A DNA stretch of 64,000 nt from the NCBI GenBank assembly GCA_947631955.1, contig CANRNJ010000006.1, positions 1-64,000 of the forward strand, written 5' to 3'. This document shows, in pieces, positions 60,950-64,000 of this stretch; the stretch's first letter is position 1, and every line of letters starts with the position of its first letter. This stretch comes from an uncultured Lachnospiraceae bacterium. Lineage in GTDB: Bacteria > Bacillota > Clostridia > Lachnospirales > Lachnospiraceae. Under the pieces are notes generated by a model. That model was not told where the DNA came from. It saw only the letters and a list, made by a program, of their open reading frames with translations, and did no database searches. A program made the position numbers and the translations under genes.

Positions 60950-62674
60950 CTACGCGGTCATATCCGCCAGCAGACATTCTATCTTATCGGACGGCATCGG
61001 CTGTCCAAGCAGAAAACCTTGAATATTATCACAATTTATCTCATTCAGATACTGATACTGCTCTTCTGTTTCCACGCCTTCCGCAATGGTTTCAAATCCC
61101 AGTTTTTTGACCATATAGACGATCGACTCCGTGATGATCCTCGTATTTTCGTCCGTGATCACGGTATCGATAAAGGACTTGTCGATCTTGAGCGTGTCGA
61201 TCGGGAGACGTTTTAAATAGGACAAGGAGGAATATCCCGTGCCGAAATCGTCCAGAGAGATCCTCACGCCGAGATCGCGCAGCATCTCCAGTTTCTCCGT
61301 GATCACTTTAAAATCGTCTATCAGAACGGATTCCGTGATCTCCAGTTCGATCTCGTCCGGAGCTACCCCATATTCTTTCATCAGATGCATCAGTTTATCG
61401 ATAAAATCCGCCTGTTCATACTGAACGGCCGAAACATTTAACGAAATGACAAGCGGATAATGATACTTCCTCTTCCACTCCGCATACGTCTGTAAACTTT
61501 CCTCGATCACCCATGTGCCGATCGGTACGATCGACCCGTTCTTCTCGGCTATCGGGATAAAGACCGAAGGGCTGACCATCCTGCCGTCGTCGTTCCGCCA
61601 CCGTATGAGCGCCTCAACGCCGCGGAGTTTCTTGTCGGACGTACGGAACTGGGGCTGGTAATACATGACGAAATTCTGCTGAAAAACGGCCGTCTTAAGC
61701 TGATTTTCGATATTCACATTCCGGATAAAATCATCCAAGATCTTTCCAGTGTAGTACACCACTTTATTTTTTCCCATGCTCTTAGCTTTAAACATGACGA
61801 TCTCGGCGCAGTTGATCAGTTCCAGAGTCCCCTTCGCCGCCTCAGGATATTCCGCCACGCCCACGCTTACGGTAATAAAGAGTTCCTGTCCGCCGGACAG
61901 CTTAAAAGGACTCTTCAGCCGCTTTTTGATCATTTTATAGATCGTATCCACGCTGCGTGCCCCGCACGGATCATAAATGCCGATGCAGTAGAGATCGCTG
62001 TTAAAATGCGACACAACGATATATTCGTTCATCAGCTCCGACAAAAACTGGCCAAACACCTGAACCAGTTCGTCGCCCACGATGATTCCCATGCCGTCAT
62101 TGATCTTGCGGAAATCGTCAAAATCGATGAACATGACCGCAACGCTGGCGTTTTCATCCTCCGCCCTGCGGATAAATTCACCCATCAGCCGCACAAAATA
62201 ATTGCGGTTATACAGACCGGTCAGCATATCGTAATAAGCCATGTAAGTCAGTTCATCGTTCTGCGACACCAGTTTGGTCACATCTTTGAAGCGCACGATC
62301 TTGTCCGCCGGGCGGTCCTCCTCGTCGTAGACGATGTTGACCTCGACCTCAACGCAGACATGCTTTTCTTTCAACCGTATCTCTATGGACTGGCTCTTCA
62401 AGTGCTGTTTTTCGATAAACAACACTTCTCTGAGCGGGATCACGTACTGTTCTTCCACACAGTCATACAGTCTGTTCAGATCCTGAATGTTCCGGACCGT
62501 AAAATCAAAAAAATAACTCCAGTTTGCAACGGTCCGGAAACTTCCCTCCGCAAAGTTATAATACAGAAACGCGCTGTTGGACGTTTCGCAGATCAGACGC
62601 AGCATTTTCTCTTCTTTGCTCAGCTTCTCGTTCGTCGCGTTCAACAGATCGATCTGATACCTTAATTCATCCAT
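60950..62674 (-). CDS. PAS-GGDEF(degenerate)-EAL c-di-GMP phosphodiesterase
   Basis: 574 aa, soluble. N-terminal PAS-like domain (about 20-125), GGDEF-like domain whose signature is lost (VVSHFNSDLYCIGIY), then a complete EAL domain: EALIRW, VISLNVSAVQ, ELEITESVLI, ISLDDFGTGYSSLSYL, DTLKIDKSFID, IAEGVETEEQY and IQGFLLGQPMP. Expected to degrade c-di-GMP. 17 bp before the AAA ATPase gene. Opposes the cyclase encoded at 54579 in the same gene series. Confidence 0.92.
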   Translation of the reverse strand: MDELRYQIDLLNATNEKLSKEEKMLRLICETSNSAFLYYNFAEGSFRTVANWSYFFDFTVRNIQDLNRLYDCVEEQYVIPLREVLFIEKQHLKSQSIEIRLKEKHVCVEVEVNIVYDEEDRPADKIVRFKDVTKLVSQNDELTYMAYYDMLTGLYNRNYFVRLMGEFIRRAEDENASVAVMFIDFDDFRKINDGMGIIVGDELVQVFGQFLSELMNEYIVVSHFNSDLYCIGIYDPCGARSVDTIYKMIKKRLKSPFKLSGGQELFITVSVGVAEYPEAAKGTLELINCAEIVMFKAKSMGKNKVVYYTGKILDDFIRNVNIENQLKTAVFQQNFVMYYQPQFRTSDKKLRGVEALIRWRNDDGRMVSPSVFIPIAEKNGSIVPIGTWVIEESLQTYAEWKRKYHYPLVISLNVSAVQYEQADFIDKLMHLMKEYGVAPDEIELEITESVLIDDFKVITEKLEMLRDLGVRISLDDFGTGYSSLSYLKRLPIDTLKIDKSFIDTVITDENTRIITESIVYMVKKLGFETIAEGVETEEQYQYLNEINCDNIQGFLLGQPMPSDKIECLLADMTA

Positions 62675-62761
62675 TATGCCATACCCTCAGGCTCCCCATA
62701 TCCATTGTGCCTTTAACCTTCTCTAATTTTCCGTTCAACCGGAAGGCCTTCCCCCATCGGC

Positions 62762-63847
62762 CTATTTCCGGTTTATGTATCCCTGCGCTTTGAGCGTTTC
62801 GGCGCACAGGATCGCGCCTCCTGCGGCTCCGCGCACGGTATTGTGGGAAAGACCGATGAACTTCCAATCATACACGCTGTCCTCCCGGATACGTCCGACA
62901 CTGATCCCCATACCGTTTTCATAGTCCACATCCAGTCTGACCTGCGGACGGTCGTCCTCCTCCATCACCTGAATAAACTGTTTCGGCGCGCTGGGCAGTC
63001 CGAGTTCCTGAGGAAGCCCCTTGAAATCCACCAGTTTCTCGATCAGCTGCTCTTTCGTGGGCTTCTTTCTGAACTTCACGAAAACGGCGGCCGTATGCCC
63101 ATTCAGCACAGGCACGCGCACGCACTGGCATGTGATCACCGGACTTGCCGCCGGAACGATCTCGCCGTTTTCCACATGGCCCCAGATCCTGAGCGGCTCT
63201 TTTTCGCTCTTCTCTTCCTCGCCGCCGATGTACGGGATCACGTTTTCTATCATTTCCGGCCAGTCCTTAAAGGTCTTTCCGGCGCCGGAGATCGCCTGAT
63301 AAGTCGTGGCGACCACCTCATACGGCTCAAACTCCATCCACGCAGTCAGGACCGGCGCGTAGCTCTGGATAGAACAGTTCGGCTTTACCGCGATGAACCC
63401 GTTTTTGGTGCCGAGGCGCTTTCTCTGCGACTCAATGACCGCAAAATGATCCGCGTTGATCTCCGGAATGACCATCGGCACATCCGGCGTCCAGCGATGT
63501 GCGCTGTTGTTGGAAACAACAGGCGTTTCGGTCTTGGCATATTCTTCCTCGATCTTTCTGATCTCTTCTTTGGTCATATCGACCGCCGAAAAGACGAAAT
63601 CCACTTCGGCCGCTGCTTCTGCCACATCATTGACATTCTTTACCACGATATTTTTGACCGCCTCAGGCATCGGAGTCGTCATTTTCCATCTCTCTCCTGC
63701 CGCTTCCGCATAAGTCCTGCCTGCGGAACGCGGGCTCGCCGCGATCGTTGTCACCTCAAACCACGGATGGTTTTCAAGCAGCGCGATAAATCTCTGCCCT
63801 ACCATTCCGGTTCCACCTAAAATACCAACCCTTAATTTGTCACTCAT
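62762..63847 (-). CDS. asd: Aspartate-semialdehyde dehydrogenase
   Basis: 361 aa, the archaeal/fungal-type Asd. Converts aspartyl phosphate to aspartate semialdehyde for lysine, diaminopimelate, threonine and methionine. NADPH loop VGILGGTGMVGQRFI, catalytic Cys in VKPNCSIQSYAPVL, base His in VPVLNGHTAAVFV. SD AAGGAG. Its product is also the substrate of the carboxyspermidine dehydrogenase encoded at 42695. Confidence 0.95.
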   Translation of the reverse strand: MSDKLRVGILGGTGMVGQRFIALLENHPWFEVTTIAASPRSAGRTYAEAAGERWKMTTPMPEAVKNIVVKNVNDVAEAAAEVDFVFSAVDMTKEEIRKIEEEYAKTETPVVSNNSAHRWTPDVPMVIPEINADHFAVIESQRKRLGTKNGFIAVKPNCSIQSYAPVLTAWMEFEPYEVVATTYQAISGAGKTFKDWPEMIENVIPYIGGEEEKSEKEPLRIWGHVENGEIVPAASPVITCQCVRVPVLNGHTAAVFVKFRKKPTKEQLIEKLVDFKGLPQELGLPSAPKQFIQVMEEDDRPQVRLDVDYENGMGISVGRIREDSVYDWKFIGLSHNTVRGAAGGAILCAETLKAQGYINRK

Positions 63848-63928
63848 GATCCTGTACTCCTTTCAAGCGCATCCCTTTTCTTTATTTTGCGGCATGTACC
63901 GTGTCACGTCACGCATCATCCCGGATTC

Positions 63929-64000
63929 TCAATACAGTTTTATATGTTCTTCGTCCTGCCAGTCCTTTGCAAGATATTCTTTTTGGGCCGCAATGACCTC
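63929..64000 (-). CDS. C-terminal end of a gene entering from the right edge (partial)
   Basis: The minus-strand frame ending at TGA 63929-63931 reads EVIAAQKEYLAKDWQDEEHI then KLY, a hydrophilic helical tail. It lies 81 bp upstream of asd and is cut by the window edge. Too short to name. Confidence 0.5.
   Translation of the reverse strand, partial: EVIAAQKEYLAKDWQDEEHIKLY

Overview
The window looks like chromosomal DNA of a spore-forming, anaerobic Lachnospiraceae-type Firmicute (Clostridia, gut commensal). Supporting signs are spoIVA and spoVAF (endosporulation), a class III oxygen-sensitive ribonucleotide reductase (nrdD/nrdG), the GGGtGRT protein with its NifU-like partner, strong AGGAGG ribosome binding sites throughout, and a GC-moderate core broken by AT-rich accessory patches. 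No rRNA, tRNA or CRISPR array was seen.

Layout. 1-9.8 kb is accessory: an HTH protein with a FlhA-like tail, a beta-glucuronidase behind a frameshifted HTH gene, a retropepsin-like protease with a small partner, two zinc-ribbon mini-proteins, degenerate duplicated DNA and an IS4-type transposase with 37-bp tandem repeats upstream. 9.8-13.2 kb is a response regulator / ABC transporter / histidine kinase operon of the antimicrobial-peptide type. 13.3-17.1 kb holds a membrane glycosyltransferase-like gene broken at a 9-G tract, a DUF3784 protein and an AlbA_2 (schlafen-type) ATPase. 17.2-30.6 kb is mainly minus strand: a c-di-GMP phosphodiesterase, a GH1-ManA fusion, an SGNH esterase, spoVAF, dut, nrdG, nrdD, an aminotransferase and a WYL regulator. 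30.4-36 kb is a seven-gene nucleoside-salvage operon (mscL, purine nucleoside phosphorylase, cdd, amidohydrolase, membrane MutS-like protein, rnhA, small membrane protein) ending in a terminator. 36.2-38.8 kb has spoIVA and a lactonase. 39.0-45.2 kb is a plus-strand polyamine operon (decarboxylase, speE, speB, carboxyspermidine dehydrogenase, nspC) behind a long, hairpin-rich leader with its own promoter and terminator. 45-48.3 kb has a lipoprotein, a Cys-cluster protein, an esterase and a PanA/Panacea toxin-antitoxin pair. 48.4-54.4 kb has the GGGtGRT pair, an acyltransferase broken at a second 9-G tract and a TrpXYZ-like ABC importer. 54.5-64 kb is one long minus-strand series with two c-di-GMP proteins, a hexapeptide-repeat transferase, topB, an AAA ATPase and asd.

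Main observations. (1) Both sporulation genes, spoIVA and spoVAF, have their Shine-Dalgarno sequence inside the 3' arm of a terminator-like hairpin. In each case a sporulation-sigma-like promoter is placed so that its transcript would begin in the hairpin loop, leaving the SD unpaired. This suggests an insulation device: read-through RNA is terminated or occluded, and sporulation RNA is translatable. (2) The ~380-nt leader before the polyamine operon is a strong candidate structured RNA. (3) Two membrane/surface genes are each one G away from an intact reading frame at 9-G tracts, as in phase-variable contingency loci. (4) Two genes, the WYL regulator and a GGDEF protein, have their 3' ends tandemly repeated into the following spacer (45-bp and 24-bp units, both multiples of three).

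Coordinates and motifs were read by eye. Family assignments rest on motif recognition, not database searches.
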